Shown: positions 23,342 through 37,829, counted from the first letter of the stretch. The stretch: DNA of 64,000 nt from Rotaria macrura (GCA_900239685.1 OENT01000546.1:36291-100290), one strand, 5' to 3'. Made by a program: numbers and translations. The notes: generated by a model not told the origin, from the sequence alone.

Positions 23342-26170
23342 CTATCTAGTGCCAAGCACATTTCAACATTAATAGAATACGTTCATGTATAATCATATTG
23401 GTAACACATTCAAGGCGAACGAAAGAAAAAATCCGCTTCATAACGCACAAAAACATCGATAAATACATACGTACATGGATCTGTATAAAATTATCGATCT
23501 GATGACGAATATAACTTGTCCAGTGACTCATACTAGGAAGTTCTTCGTGTCTTTTTTTCTAGATAATTTTATTCGAGTTTTAAATATAACGATGTAGCTA
23601 TCGTTTGAGAAAAGCATGACTACCGTGACCTAGGTTCCATTTTGGCATGGTACTTTTTATTGTTGTTTTACGAAAAATGAAAACATGATCGATCGAATCC
23701 ATGACAGTATCTAAGCTTACTTAATTTAATGTTCATTGGAGATTTCTTTTCATTGTATCAATGCTATATAAATTCGGAAATTAAAATGCACATTATTATG
23801 TTATAATGATTGAAGTTGATATTGATCCCCAACTATTGAAACTTATTTGAAGCATTTCATTCAATATTATTATTTCTCTGTAATATGGTCTTTGTTCGTA
23901 CTTGTGCTACATAATATAGAAATCTTTATTACATCCAGGGAATAGTACTTTATAGAACATGCAGTGGGATCTCTTGTATCATGTGATTAATATATGATGA
24001 TGTGTTTTTCTTGTTCTATTCATTGGATTGTTATTATTCTGCTATGTATAGTATTGCAAGGAATAGTCTGTAAATAAACGAGAACAAATGTCTCATACAT
24101 CTACGCAGTCTATATGTGAGTCAGCACATTGATTTACAGTTACGTGCGGAAAACTTCTGTTGTCATTGTGTGCACTCTTAAAGAAAATGTAGAAGATAAC
24201 TATTACAGAACAATAATCATGCTCTTGCCATTCATGTTTTAGCAGCAATTAATAAACTAATCATCGAATATTTAACCTTGAAAATAAAAGTATGTGACAT
24301 AAAATTGATCGTCACAAACAATTGTGATAGATAGTATCAATCATTTTCGAAAAACAACGTAAGCAAAACAAAAACTTCAGTACGTGTCGTGACTATATGA
24401 TTGTATTCATGTAGCTGTATTGATCATCTAATTCGATCTGACTGCTCATTTTAATGCAGCACAGATTTTGATTTATTTTTATCCACCTATAATTATCTTA
24501 TTCGCTTCATTACGGAAAAATCGATTAATATTGCAGACTAGACTTATTAATGATAAAATAAATTCTTATGAATATACGATAGTAATGTAGAAGGTTAATA
24601 TTCTCAAGAACAAGTAATTAAGTGGTTTTATGATCAATATATTTATGCTTTTCTCGCTTATTTGCTCTATTTTAAATGATTTATATGTTTTACTCTATAG
24701 CACATCGTTATTCACATTTATTCTCTTGGCCTATAATTTGCAACGTTTAAACTTGATAAATAATTGATTGTATGAATATTACAAGAAATTTTGCTTCTAC
24801 TTACTTCCATTCGTTCAGTCGAATTTCTAGCAAATTGTCTGATTAGAATTTTTTGTCGCTAGTGATACATATACGTACGAAAACTTAAACTTTTCATTTG
24901 ATGAACAAAACCACTATATCAAAAGATAGATTCTCTACTATAGTAAACAATATGAAAAGTATTTAGGTATTAAAGCATCGTTCTCTAGTAAAAGATGTGA
25001 CGATAAAAATAATTATAATTGCAGCGGTGTATGTGTGAAGAATTAGGAATCTTATTTGCTCTGATGCATGCATTTTTCCAATCGTTTTTATTATTGAAGT
25101 GTATCTAGGTTTTTAAAAGATTTGATAAAATTTTTTTAATCTGAGCTACACATATTCCATAGCTATCATATACTTGTACGAAGACATAAAATTTACATTC
25201 CGATGCAAAAGGTTGCATGAAATACAAGAGATATCACTGATTGAGAAATGATAAATCCTTCGAAACCTTTACCTCGAAAATTCACAACCACCGTGAAACT
25301 CTCCGTCATTACTATTCTAAATAAGAACAACGATTCTTTTTTCACATTGGAAATTCGGTTCGGAAGAAACGAAACAAAAGAAAAACGGTCTGTATAAACA
25401 GTGATTGATTGATGAGTATGATAGCTTTGTATCGACAGCACTGTTTGAATGAATACTTTTTTCCATTGTAATTTTGTTTTTGATTTTCATTCACATAATC
25501 ATTCACAACAAATTTGCGAATGTTTTCTAATAAATCATTATTAACTCATTATAAAAACTCAAGATAGGATTCCTTTGAATTACATTTTCTCTTGCCATAT
25601 GTAACTCTGTTTACACATTATCAAGTTTATGAAACTTTTATTGATCAAATCTATTTATTTAAGATATGTTGAAATTCATTTTTCACGGATAAAAATATTC
25701 AATTTTCAAAGCTGTCTCATAGATAGATTGATGTATGCAGATTGAAAAATTTTTATTTTTATTTGATAGTAAACATCTTCAAGGTCTAGTAAAATAAAAA
25801 GTGGTGTTTAAATGGCTATGATCGTCATAATGGTTTAAACTAACTAAGAACAGATGATTCAGTTTCAACTTTCATGCTATAGATATAGAATCATAGAATA
25901 CAAATTCTAGCCAATTTTTCTCTTTCAACTGTGTTTCTATGGGATACCAATTATAAATTTGTTAATCTTAATGTCTATGCTGTTGGTAAAGCAAGGTTAG
26001 GCTTTTGAATACACACACTAATTTTTTTTCTTTCAATAAATCTACACATATTACAAAAAAAGCGTTGTCTACTGTCTAATAAAACAGATAAACATATTAT
26101 TATGTCCTGTTTCTATTTTAATGAGATTATAATCTTTAGTGTTTTTGTTAATGGTAATGGGTTGTTTTTC
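23342..26170. other. Intergenic, no gene seen
   Basis: About 2.8 kb of A+T-rich DNA between a plus-strand and a minus-strand gene that converge. It probably contains both 3' UTRs; nothing else stands out. Confidence 0.6.
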
Positions 26171-28154
26171 TTAAATAAATGGTTGCTCTTCGTCAGTTGT
26201 TTTCATCGGTACTTTTTCCAAAACAATCGTTGCGTTTTCTTCGTCAGTAGCAATTGTTGTTGTTTTTTTCTTTTCTGAACTATTCTTTCCACGTCGAAAT
26301 ATAAACCACCATATTGCATATATCGGTATCGGTATTGTTGATATTGTGCTCATAATCCAACCAGCAATACTTACTCTAACAGCTGTTTTATAGTCACCAT
26401 ACATGAGAAATTCTTTAACATCAAATTGAATGAACGAAAATACATACAGAACAAAGAGGATTAATGGTGCAATATAACAACATGTGACACGCCAATAAAT
26501 ACTTGGTACACGTCCAGTCATCATTTTAACATCATCACCAAATCGATCAATACCATATACCCATACGACTGCAATAAGTTCACATAGAACAACAAACATT
26601 ATTGATGGTGATGTGCCAAAGAAATCCATAAAGTTAATTATATGTTTTCCACCGTATGTTAATGTTGGCATTGATGCTAAAAATGGGATTAATATAACCA
26701 ATGCTCGAGATACACGAGGGCGACGAGCTAATATTGGAAATTCATCAGATAATGCTGTATATACACTTTCGGCACCGGCAAATACACTATCAAGTCCCAA
26801 TGTAAAAACCATAACAAAGAAAAGAACGGAAAAAATTGGTGCACCACGTATAGATGCTAAAATTTCTGGATATATCACAAAGACAAGACCTGTATTGCTT
26901 TGAGTTAATTGTTGTACGTCAAGTTTTAAACGATTTGATAAATATCCAAGACCAGCGAATACAACTGTACCATATAAGAAACTAGTAGCACAATTGACTA
27001 AACTAGCAATCAATGCTGTACTAGAAACATTATCATTTTTATCACTAAAACTGGCATAACTAAGTAAAACACCGAAACCAGGTCCTAGGCTAAAAAATAT
27101 TTGTACAGCTGCTGCTTGCCAAACTGAATATTCTTTTAAGCGTTTAAATGACGGTTTAGTATAATATTTTAAACCTTCAAATATTCCATCAAGTGTTAAA
27201 GACCGTAATAATAGTATGGCAAGGATAACATAAGGTGCCAATGCTGTAAACCATATTGCTTTACCAGCTGTTTTCACACCTTTAAATATTGACAAGTAAA
27301 TAAGAAGAAAAACAATGAAGGCACATCCAACCAATTCCCATTGTAATGGACCTAACTGATTAATAGTTGGTGCTAAATAGGATTTCAGTAGACGTCGTTC
27401 AAAATATTCATCAGCTGCTGAACATGACACATTTCGGGTTACATTATGATAGTCTTTATCATGCAATGAATAACAATTTATTGTATTCCAACTATTTTTA
27501 CAGTAAGCCCATGGTACAACAGCACGAAATGATGCTATACAATAATGGACGGACCATGCAATTATCGTATTATAGTACGATAAAACGTAGAAATTGATAA
27601 CTAACATTGCATAACCAATACCTTTTAATGGTGGACAAACCTTTTCCCAAATTGTTATATAACCGAGACGATGATACTGTCCGATAGCCAATTCCATATA
27701 CATACCTTTTCCGAAAAATGATTATTTTCAAAACAACCCTCTTTTTTTTACAATGTACAAAACTTACAGGGAAGACCGACAAGAAATAAAAAAGCAAAAT
27801 AAGGGATCATAAAGGCGCCACCTCCATTCCGATAACAAATCGTTGGAAAACGCCAAACATTTCCTATGATAAAATGAAAAGAAAAGATAGAAAACACTAA
27901 AATATTCAATTGAAATTCATTCTATTAGAATACCTACCGAGATCAACAACAAAACCAATAATTGATAGTAGATAAACAACGCGATTACTCCAATTATCAC
28001 GATTGTTTCCCAGAACTACTTGCTTGTATTTATTCTTCGTTTCGACTATTGCTGTTGTTGTGGTTGGAACAAGTGAATCGTCTCTTTGGATTTGACCGTG
28101 ATTGTTTGTAACGAGGGCTGAAGAATATTCCATTTCAGTATGTTTATTCGACAT
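26171..28154 (-). CDS. SLC6 sodium-dependent transporter, monoamine type
   Basis: The three exons are 28154..27938, 27863..27768 and 27705..26171. The introns are 74 and 62 nt, in phase, and the product has 615 residues. It has the twelve-helix LeuT-fold topology of Na+/Cl- neurotransmitter symporters. TM1 reads [20 protein letters not shown]. The Asp at residue 71 in VDLGNVWRFP is the residue that binds the amine in serotonin, dopamine and noradrenaline transporters and is Gly in amino-acid and GABA carriers. Other family marks are [11 protein letters not shown], the extracellular disulphide loop [11 protein letters not shown]-glycosylation sites (NVT, NVS), [15 protein letters not shown] in TM6 and [10 protein letters not shown] in TM8. 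Length matches the family. This supports uptake of a monoamine at the plasma membrane, probably of neurons; which amine cannot be told. The C-terminal tail after TM12 is short and Glu/Lys/Thr-rich. Confidence 0.93.
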
Positions 28155-31100
28155 GTATCTATTAAGATAGAATTAATTGAGCTCATCTTTGATTTGTCTC
28201 ATTGTTTCATAGTTCAAATATGAAATTCAGATACGAGTCACCAGTGTTCCTATCATAACTAACTGGTCTATCTTACTTTCTTTCTTTCTGATTTTTATTG
28301 TTTACACTCATTTATGAAAAGATTCTATGTGACTTAGAATTCACTCAATAAAGGATGTCAACTGAGAATTTTCCGATGGCACACCAAACGCTATGAACAG
28401 TGAAACAAACTGGTGTATATTTTCACAAATTCAGTCCGATCTCATCTCTACCATGATCGATAATATTTCTAGAACAGACGTGCATGGACATATTTCTCGC
28501 TCTTTTTCTTTTTGTTTTAAGTAAACCGACAGATCTGTCATTTAGGTATGATCTTATCTATAATTTGCTTTCATAGAGAAAGACGAGAACGACGTATATG
28601 TTACATATTAATAAGTATAAAGGCTTGCATATCTTTTTGCTTTATCGAATTGTAAATACTGATTCGAATGTGTGTCCTGCAAGTTCTGTGTGACAAGTTT
28701 GATACCGAGTAAAGTAACTCCCGAAATGACTGACGACAACTAACACAAGTCACGAGAAGAATAATTCTTTGATATGAAATTTAAATATCACGTTAGAAAG
28801 TTCCTATGAAAATCATGATAATGCAAATTCTTAAAATTTTCACAACAGAGTAAATCACGCAAGGGTGTTTATTCGATATTGATTCTTACAAAGTTATTTA
28901 CTCATTCGTACAACAGTTAGGACACTGAATATTCTAAACGATAGAAATCGTTCTATGATGAATATAGTAATCGTACATGGATCGTTTTATGTCTTGCATG
29001 AAATTCTGATGTTTCAATGAGCATTACTATTCAGGATCTTTATATTTTGAACATACTATTATGGCTACATAGTTTTGGTTCGAAGGTTTATCTGTTTGAT
29101 TATAGTAGACAGTATCTTTAACATTAGTACTGTGAATACGCGTCGAATCAAGGCTTATTTCAAAGATTCTTATACATCTTTATAAATAGAAAAAGAAAGT
29201 GACTTGCATTCTTGTTCAAGTTCAATCGAAAAGTGAATTTCATCGAAAGATCATATGTAATAGTCGACTGTAAATCTGTAATTGTTATGATTCTATCGGA
29301 GAACGATATTACATAGAGTGCATTGATAAAAACACAGTATTTGATGAAATTTAATTCTGATGTGAATTTTTCTTATAGAAAGATTTACTGAATTTTTTTA
29401 GATGCTATCCGATTGATCTTAGTTTGGACACTGACTCGATCTATACTGTGTTTTCTCTTACTCCAACAGCCACTCCGCTTACCGAAACCTTCTTACGACA
29501 ATGCTGTACAAGATATCAACATATTACAATACAGACAAAAAGTTATCATTTGGGCACTAGAGTTTGATCTAGGATACAAACAATGATTGACTTAGCCAAT
29601 ATTATGACAAAAACTATATGCACATATTAACTGTGGAACAAGAACATTTTCAATCATGTGAGACGTTTCATATTCTCAGCTGTCGATCAAAAGCGGTATG
29701 ATGAACATTTACAACATAAAAGAATATCTATTTTTGACATCAGTCTGAAAAATTGAAAACTGGATGATCCTAATATATTTCAATAGAGAAACTACAGTGA
29801 ACTTTTATTATGTACATTCTCATCATCACTGACTTTCAAGGAATTTTTAATATAATTTTTAAATCTCAAATTATTCTCCTGTTACTGATCAATTACAACG
29901 TCGGCATTTTCTCGTTACTTTTCGAATAAGACCATAGCGAAAAACAAAGGCAAATAGAAGAAAACTGAAAGAATCAAAAAGATAGATAATGAATTTCTTT
30001 ATCATATCACTACGTTCAACGTACACACGCACAGATAAAGACAAAGATGATTTATGAGAAATAAGCAGAAAAATGTTTCTAAATATCTATCAGATCTTCT
30101 AGTCATCATGTATTTATGGAGGAAAGGAAACGAGCTGGCATGTATATGTCGTTTTGTTAGACTTCTTTCTTTTTATCAGGGAGGATAAGAAGGGAAGACA
30201 CATTTATTTTTATGATTATTATCATGTCAGTCAATATTTCGATATAGATTTGTTGTTACGATCATATATCTAAGTAGCTCGTTTGCCTTTTAAAAATTTT
30301 TATGTATATATACAAAGACAGATAGATAGATCGACATGAACTAGCTTGACAAGCGTATGTATATATGAAGGATAGTGAATTTTTCTTGTCACTACCATAA
30401 AAACATTTTAAATAGATGAACACCTATTCTAATTGATGATTTTTTTATTAAGTGTTTTTCTAATGATTCCGTTACATAGCAAAAATAGTGCCAAGTATGA
30501 CACTTTATTGTGTAGATGTAATAAGTCTTTTTTTCGACGCCAAAGTAGTACGAATTATGTTTTTCCAATCAAGAATTCTGCTATAGGTCATCGAAATCAG
30601 ATTATCACCGAAAATAACTGGAAACAATGTTACATATTACTGATATCGATCTATGTACTATTAGTTGAAAGCTCGCATAAAAATCGCTCGTCTACATGTT
30701 GTTGCATAATACAACCTTTTCTGGAATCATGAAAGATAGATGATTGAAATTTTCATAGCCAACGTAAATATAAAAAATACAGCTACGAGAAAAATTCGAG
30801 TGTAAAAGAGTAGATTCTTCGATATCTATCTCTGTATGACTATTCAAAGCATGCATATACTGCCCGAGTCACATTCGCGCTTTTAGAATTATATAATCAA
30901 TGCGTAGTAGTCAGAAGAAGATGTGCAACCATTCGTTCATATTGTACAGAGATCTTTCACTTGTGTGTTTTTCCTTGTGTCAACTTTTAGAGAGGAAAAG
31001 AAAATTTAACGATAAGATCGTTCTACAGGAAAACCAAGAAATACCTCGAAATAAACAGTTAGAGCAAGTGAATGTACAGAGTGTGAGAGAAAATAAATCA

Positions 31101-32349
31101 GCATCCATTATTCAGTACGATAATTGGTACTGTTGTGCATAATGAACAGTGCATTATATTTTTTTTTCTTTCTTTGTTTTTGTATTTAGATAGTATGCAA
31201 TGCTCCTTTTTGATCTAAGATTTCAAACCACTTTAAAACGTAGTCGAAAAGAACGGAAATACGGCGTAGGCGTGCAGTACTCACAAAATTGTAACCGATA
31301 AAAATATTGTTCAAATTAATCAGTTTGTACCAAAATTAGTACGCAAGTCGAATAAATATTGCAATCGTAAAAAACAAGTTACTATCTATTGATATATATA
31401 TATATATATATATAAATACCTGTATATTTGTAATGATATTCATCGCTTATAATGAGCATTAACTATCCTGTCATCAAAATGGCAGAAATGAGTGTCATCA
31501 AGTTTCTCTTGCTGTCTAAATTGACATGCGAGTATGTGTGTGTATATCTCAAGTTAAGACACTCTGCAGTTGATGCTCTTCAATGATCAATCAATTAATT
31601 GAATACACACTATCTATGGCACTGTCATCACTACAACGGACACATCGCCTGCATCTATTATATTTCAAGCATGCATAGATGTTCTTAACTCTGATAACCG
31701 ATAAAAATCAAGACGTAAAGAATTATTTGCGTATGAAGATTTGAATAAACAAAATCATTTGCTATCTCTGGAAAACTAGTCTGTCGACTTGACTGATAAG
31801 CCCTAACGAATGCAAATGTCATTCGGGCACAAAAATATACACTTGTACTCGAATAGAAAAATAATAACAACAACAAAATAAACTCAAATTCTACTTACAG
31901 TGATTTTCATTATAACATTTGATCTTATTTTCTGTTTAGAATGAATAAACTAGCTTAGCTTCAAAAATTTCTTTCCTTTTATTGAGCAGTGGAACTTTTT
32001 AAAACTCTTGTGTGCTTTTTTTGTCTCTCTCTCTCTCTATCACATAGAACGGAAATGCTTATACATTTATGTATATATATATATATATATATACGTAATA
32101 TTCATGTATCAAGATTTGTTTCCGATCTTGAAAATAGAAGAGAATAAGTAAGCACAGGATATGAGAGAGTTATTCTTTGTCTTTATTCATTGTTCATTTT
32201 CAAATGTTGTCAAGGGTTCGATTCGGAAACAATTCGAATCAACTGATCCATTGGATTTCATTTCATAATCAGATCCTATTTAATGCAATAGGAACACATA
32301 TATATATCGAAGCGTATATATAAATATATATATCCAGAAAGTGATTTAA
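28155..32349. other. Intergenic, no firm gene
   Basis: About 4.2 kb. TA microsatellites lie at about 31396-31415 and 32068-32092. Plus-strand open stretches near 29400-29545, 29614-29690 and 30993-31137 have fairly protein-like readings and nearby splice motifs, but I could not join them in phase or recognise any product. A minus-strand AATAAA at 32187..32182 may end the phosphatase transcript. Confidence 0.45.
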
Positions 32350-35300
32350 TTAACTGCTTGTATCCAATCGAATGAGACGAAGTTTATTTGAATCACATAA
32401 AACTGTCGCAGCTTCATTTTCACCACCGCAATAATGACTGGATGAAAACACTGTTAATAATCGACCGTTAAGTTGAACCTTTTGAAAAACACACGATTAA
32501 TAAAGATTAAAAGAAAATTTGATTGAAAAATAAATGTACTTTAAAACCTTGTTGTTGAACTTCATGTGCACGTACCACATAAGACAAGGAATTTTCATGG
32601 AGAAAATCATTCAAAGCTTTTGATGAAAAGAAAAATCCTGTTCCTCGACGAATATTCGGAATAAAGCCATTGTCTGTATTATCTAAATCTCGCATTTCAT
32701 TCGACAACGGATCATTCCATAAAAGTTCCCAAGCAAGCGGTGATTCATTTTCAGGATCACGTAATGGACATGGAATTTGTGAGACTAATTTATAAAAGTC
32801 ATCTTTTATATCCAATGATGGTATACCACCATGTACACATAAAATACGATTGTCAACAAGAGCACCTAAGAAAAATGAGCAAAAGTATCTAATCAGATAC
32901 GTACATGTTTGTATATGTATGCATGCATTAAGTAGCTGTCAATATTAATCACTGAAATTTTCTATCGGCTGTTCTAAATTTCGTTCAACTATCATAAGAA
33001 CTTTTATGAAGGGATTTCAATAGAATATTTTTGTTTTCAACAAACGATTTTGAAAGAAACAACTTCTCAAGAACTTCCATCCTTCGTGTCAAGACTTGAC
33101 TTTTGAATGAAAGTTTTTTGTGTGAATTAGCTAAAGGAATCGACTAACTGAGAGGCCCTTCAGTTGTCTTGGATGTTATCTGCGACGAGAAGAGTTTCTA
33201 ACGAGAGGTAAAACTTGGATGCATTTAAACAATATGTTTCAAGTCAAATTTAAGTTTCTAAAACTCGAACACATCAGTTTTCTTCATATCTGTCCATACA
33301 TTAACATTAGGAAAAGATTTAAAGTTACATTTTTTGAAATTTGATGGATTGTAATGATATTTGAAAGAGTTATTTTCAAACGTTCATCACGAAAGCATAT
33401 GCCAATATTCAGGAAGAACAGAGTATACAAAAAGATAACTGTACAAGATCCACTCTATCACGTTAAAGACAATGGACGTCAATTTTGAGTTTATGGCAAA
33501 TGACTATTTCTTAAAATTGATCCAATACAGCGAAATACATCGTGGAAAGTTACAAATCATTCCCGATGATGGTATAATTCGGATTGATATTAATCTGTTT
33601 CTATTTTGCAAGTGCACTTGCATGTAAAACTTAGGTATCGAGTTATTCTAGAAATATTGTTTTTGAAAAAGATAGCTTTTTTTCTCATCTCGAAAATAAT
33701 TTTGTTATTTATGAAATTATATAAAAAATATTTCTATGCATCGAGTCAGTTCAGGAAGTCTTGCTTTATTAAACACAAGGAAAAAGAATGGTTAATTTAC
33801 TTATAGGCATGGCATCAAAACATCGATTTATTTCTTGCCAAACTTGTTCACCAAGATCGGTGCCAAATTTTCGATGACATTCATCATGAAATTGAAACAT
33901 ATCTTGAACATTACGTAATTCATGATTACCACGTAAAAGATACACCTACAACAAATATTCAAATTCAACATTTATAGATACATTTTTGTTTTCATTGATT
34001 AAGTGTGACTATTAACTTTATGTGGACAAAGAACTTTTTGAGCAAAAAGATAAGCCACTACTTCAATACCTTCTTGTCCACGATCAACATAATCACCTAA
34101 GATATTTGACATAGTATATCAATATATATATTCGACGATAGAATTTACCTAAGAACAGTAAGGAAGCAGGTGTAAGGACAGGACCAAGTCGCCAAAATGT
34201 TTTTTCAAAGCAAACGAGATCTCGAAAATTACCATGTAAATCTCCTACTATAGAAAGAATCGATGTGAATTAATTTTTCTAATTTCAATTGAAAATTATT
34301 ATTTTTAATCTTTTTTTTTTACAAATGTAGCAGGCCGATGATAATCGTAATAGTCGATCTTCTTTTATAAAGATAGAGTATATCTGTTTGCATAAAACTA
34401 ATAAACAACGAGCCATTGCTGCCATATCAACTTTCCCCCACGTAAACGAATCTTTGAATGCAGGGCCACCTGGAAAGTAAAAGAACATCTATTGTAACAA
34501 ATATTCGGATGATATTCCACGAGTTTCAATGTTTTATGATGAGAAATGTATAAATTGAGTTTTTAATTAGTTTACTTTATCCGAATACTTCGCATCTTGA
34601 ATCGTAATTGTACAGATCTTGGTATGTAGGAAGATATTCATTAGACAATATTTCTGTACAATCAACTTTGATTTAAGTCACTTTCTTTTCGAGAAAATCA
34701 GGTAAACGAATTCTTTTGGGTACATCAATATTATCTACCGAAAAATAGTTTGACAATACGGGTTAATGATAAGATCAGAGATACATGTTGGGCAGCTCTA
34801 AAATAGAATTCGAACCTACTACATGACTCATCTCCAGTCAAATTGTTAAACGAACTGTATGTAATACAGAGGATAAACAATTGTATCGTATTCAAAATAG
34901 TGCAGCAAAACAAAAAATTATTAAATGCTACATAATATCTGTTAACGAAACAATACAGAGCTCAAATTTTAGTATATCAAAGGCATAAGTAATTGGGTTT
35001 GATTTTGGTTAGTCATTGGAAAAAATTGACGTATTCATGAGGGGCGTCACTTGGCTCTCAAGGTAGGATGGGGAAGGGTGACGCAATCTGGACATAAGTT
35101 ACATTTTTCTATCTTTCGATACAAAAACAACCATCATCCACTTAACGTGTAGATTTCCGTTGATAGAATTTTATACGGATATAGAACTAAATAAGAACTA
35201 CTGCTCTACAAAACGATATACTTATATGAAATAGAATAACCTTCTTTCGATCCACGTTCAAAAAAATGCAATCCGTGTAGCATTTCATTTGCATGCGTTC

Positions 35301-37277
35301 GCTTATTAAAACAATTCTGACTATTTATTCGATCGAATTTTCCATTGTCATCATCGAAGAATAAAGCAGTACTACCACTAATAGCTCCTGCTATTTCCAT
35401 ATCATATAAGGATGTTATATCAACAACAACACCAGTCTTTTTTACCTAGAAATTTTATCAAAATAAAAAAACAGAATACTTGTTCAAGAAAATCAAGGGT
35501 ACTAATTGAAATGATATTATATTGACATACTATTTAGACATGGTCCCCATTTTAAAGATTAATAAGAATGTCCTCTAGTTCCCTTTCATTGTCTAAATTT
35601 AAATTTATTCAACACCTATGATGCAACTTCAAGGAGCAGCTAGGAGACCAATAGTAAATACTCTGCATGAATTTTTTAGTTCTTCAACGGTGTGTGAGTT
35701 TTTTACTGAGTGTAATAATCTGATGTCAATCAAGTCTTGTCAATAGTGTTTGCGTTCCAGTGTACTGCGATGATTTATCTTCATTCAAACAACAAATAAA
35801 TCATTTTCTTTTTAACGAACGAAATTGGAAACTTATTGAGAAAAAAAATACTATGGATTGTTTTGTCAATTGATGTTTAAGAGTAATGAAACAAGAGGTT
35901 AGGGTGGGGTGGAAGGCACAAATCAAACGTTAGGGCTAAAATAAACCAACAAACTTTAACAATATGCGTAGCTATTTCATAAGGATGTGATTCATCGAGA
36001 AATACATTTGACATTTCCTGTTTTGTATGTGATCGTCGTATCGTTGTTTTTGTATTTGATGGTAGTATGTTCGAATTTGAATGCGGTATTATTGATTTAT
36101 TAGATGTTATTAATGTTGATAATGATGCTTGTTGAAAAAAATCACTTACAGGCATATTTAATCGAAATAAGACGGATGTACCACGAAATCTTAGTTGACC
36201 AACACCTGATAAAAAATCCATCAGACTTAACGTTTGATCAGATGATCGTAAACCAAATGAGCGAAACATTTGTAAAGCTTCATCACTTAATCCATCATCG
36301 GATAAATTTTCTCCTTTATTTTTATGTATATCCTTAATCATCAATTTAAATTCATCAAATGTCATTCGTTGATTATTATTTAGATTATAATAGCGAAATA
36401 TAAAACGACAACGTTGCTCAGCTGGTACTCCACCATGTTGAGTGTTAGGATCTAGTGCAGCTAATCCAAGTAAGTAATCAATAAATGTTAAATAATTTCG
36501 TTGTGTTGAATCGAACGCACGGAAATAATCTTTACTATGTTGAGAATCTAAATTTTTCCGAACGATTAAGTCTTTGAATGTTTCGATATTCAAATAATCT
36601 GATGGTAGTGCTGTATTATAATATTCTTCGTAGAGTTTCTCTTGTACATATGATGAAAATTTTGCTGATTTAAGAAGTACTTCGGCAGCACTATTTTGAG
36701 ATGTTTTTGCTGATGTTGTTTCAATTAGTGGAATTTTAACTTCTTCATAGATCACAGATGTGTTTATATTATTGGATTTTATTGTCGAATGAAATATATC
36801 TTTAAACTGTTTATTGAGTAGTAACGGTTCCATACCTAAGAATTTCGATAATTTACTCAGATGTTTTATTTGCATAGCTGTTAACCAAATTATCGAATTA
36901 TCTTGTAAAGTATTTATTTGTCGATCAAAATCAATAATATCGAATTTTCCATTCAACCAAACATTTACTGAAGTTGTTGATTTTGATACGATGGCATAAA
37001 ACAGGATATTCTGACCTTTAAATGGAAGTGTTTTTGTCGAGCGAACTTTAAGAAGTTGTACTTGATCAGAATCATGAATAGTCAACGGGTCTAGTAAACG
37101 ATTAATCGTTTGAAATAATGTTTCATTTGTACGACGTTGACTAAATGGAAACCATAGGCCACCACGTTGTCGATAATTCATCATTAAATAAACATCCTTT
37201 ATTTTATCGTAAATAATGCAAACGATATAATCTTGTAATACAAGTCCATCGACAGATGATAAACTCTTTTGATCCAT
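32350..37277 (-). CDS. PPP-family Ser/Thr phosphatase with N-terminal EF-hand-like region
   Basis: The eight exons are 37277..35955, 35445..35241, 34469..34323, 34247..34149, 34096..34017, 33945..33801, 32865..32540 and 32478..32350. All join in phase and give 817 residues. The C-terminal catalytic core (from about residue 558) has every PPP metal-binding motif: GDLHGN, GDYVDRG, RGNHE, VHGGIPS and RAHEV, plus LLWNDP and a [13 protein letters not shown] end. It should therefore be an active two-metal phosphatase. Residues about 260-370 hold degenerate EF-hand units ([26 protein letters not shown]). Residues about 10-150 resemble a degenerate Nudix fold ([16 protein letters not shown]). PPEF/rdgC enzymes carry EF hands after, not before, the phosphatase. 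Start MDQKSLSS was preferred to the upstream ATG at 37355, whose leader is a Leu/Phe run from repeated TTG. Three introns exceed 500 nt, unlike the rest of the window. Confidence 0.88.
32866..33800 (-). other. Long intron of phosphatase gene
   Basis: A 935-nt intron (GTAAATT..TTCTTAG), by far longer than typical introns here. No coding frame or terminal repeats were recognised inside it. Confidence 0.7.
34470..35240 (-). other. Long intron of phosphatase gene with GC-rich insert
   Basis: A 771-nt intron (GTTATT..CTTTCCAG). A short GC-rich piece at about 35041-35085 is bounded by a 7-bp inverted repeat (GCGTCAC..GTGACGC) and looks like the end of a transposon remnant. The rest is A+T-rich. 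Confidence 0.6.
35446..35954 (-). other. Long intron of phosphatase gene
   Basis: A 509-nt intron (GTTTGTT..TTTCTAG). Nothing recognisable inside. Confidence 0.65.
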
Positions 37278-37829
37278 GAAGAGATAAAGAACAGTAAAAT
37301 CAATGGCAACAAACAACAACAACAACAACAAGAATAACAAAAACACAGACAACACGAAATCTAGATCATAGAAAAGCGCTTGTTTTTCTGTTATTACTAT
37401 TGCTATTGCTATTGTCTTAAATTAACTTTTTGTTTTCGATTAGGACAAAATCTTTTCTCTATTGACTCGATAAGATCAAAGGGGAAAATTTGAAGAACAA
37501 AAATTTTTAGTTTGTTTTGTTTTGTTTTATTTTGAAATAAAGAAAAGAAAAGTAATAGCACGCACAAAACATATTCTAAGACAAAGAAAGTAGTTAGAAA
37601 AAGGACAATAAACAAGACAAGCAAAACATTGAAATTGGTGACGAAGAAGAAAGTAGATTCTTCTAGTCTAAAGGCTATAAATGATAATCAAGTTCGGTAA
37701 TTAAGAAAGCGAGCGACTAAACAGTTTTTGTCGCACAGCGGTAATATCCATGGAAAGAAAAGAGAACACAGCTCGTATGGAGAACGTTGAAATGATAAAC
37801 AAAGGAGAATAAGAAAAGATAGCAACTTC
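37278..37829. other. Spacer between two minus-strand genes
   Basis: About 550 bp. It contains the 5' leader of the phosphatase gene (CAA/CAG-type repeats near 37310-37330) and the 3' flank of the ten-exon gene; no coding sequence seen. Confidence 0.6.

Noticed and set aside
29400..29690. Two protein-like frames open on the plus strand
   Set aside because: Two different frames are open over the same bases and neither joins to other exons; cannot decide that either is coding.
30993..31137. RKRKFNDKIVLQENQ stretch resembling a bZIP basic/zipper junction
   Set aside because: The resemblance is a few residues only, the KFND spacing is off by one residue, and the next splice choice creates a stop.
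34770..34840. GGTTCGAATTC on the minus strand, like a tRNA B box
   Set aside because: No A box at the right distance and no cloverleaf could be drawn.
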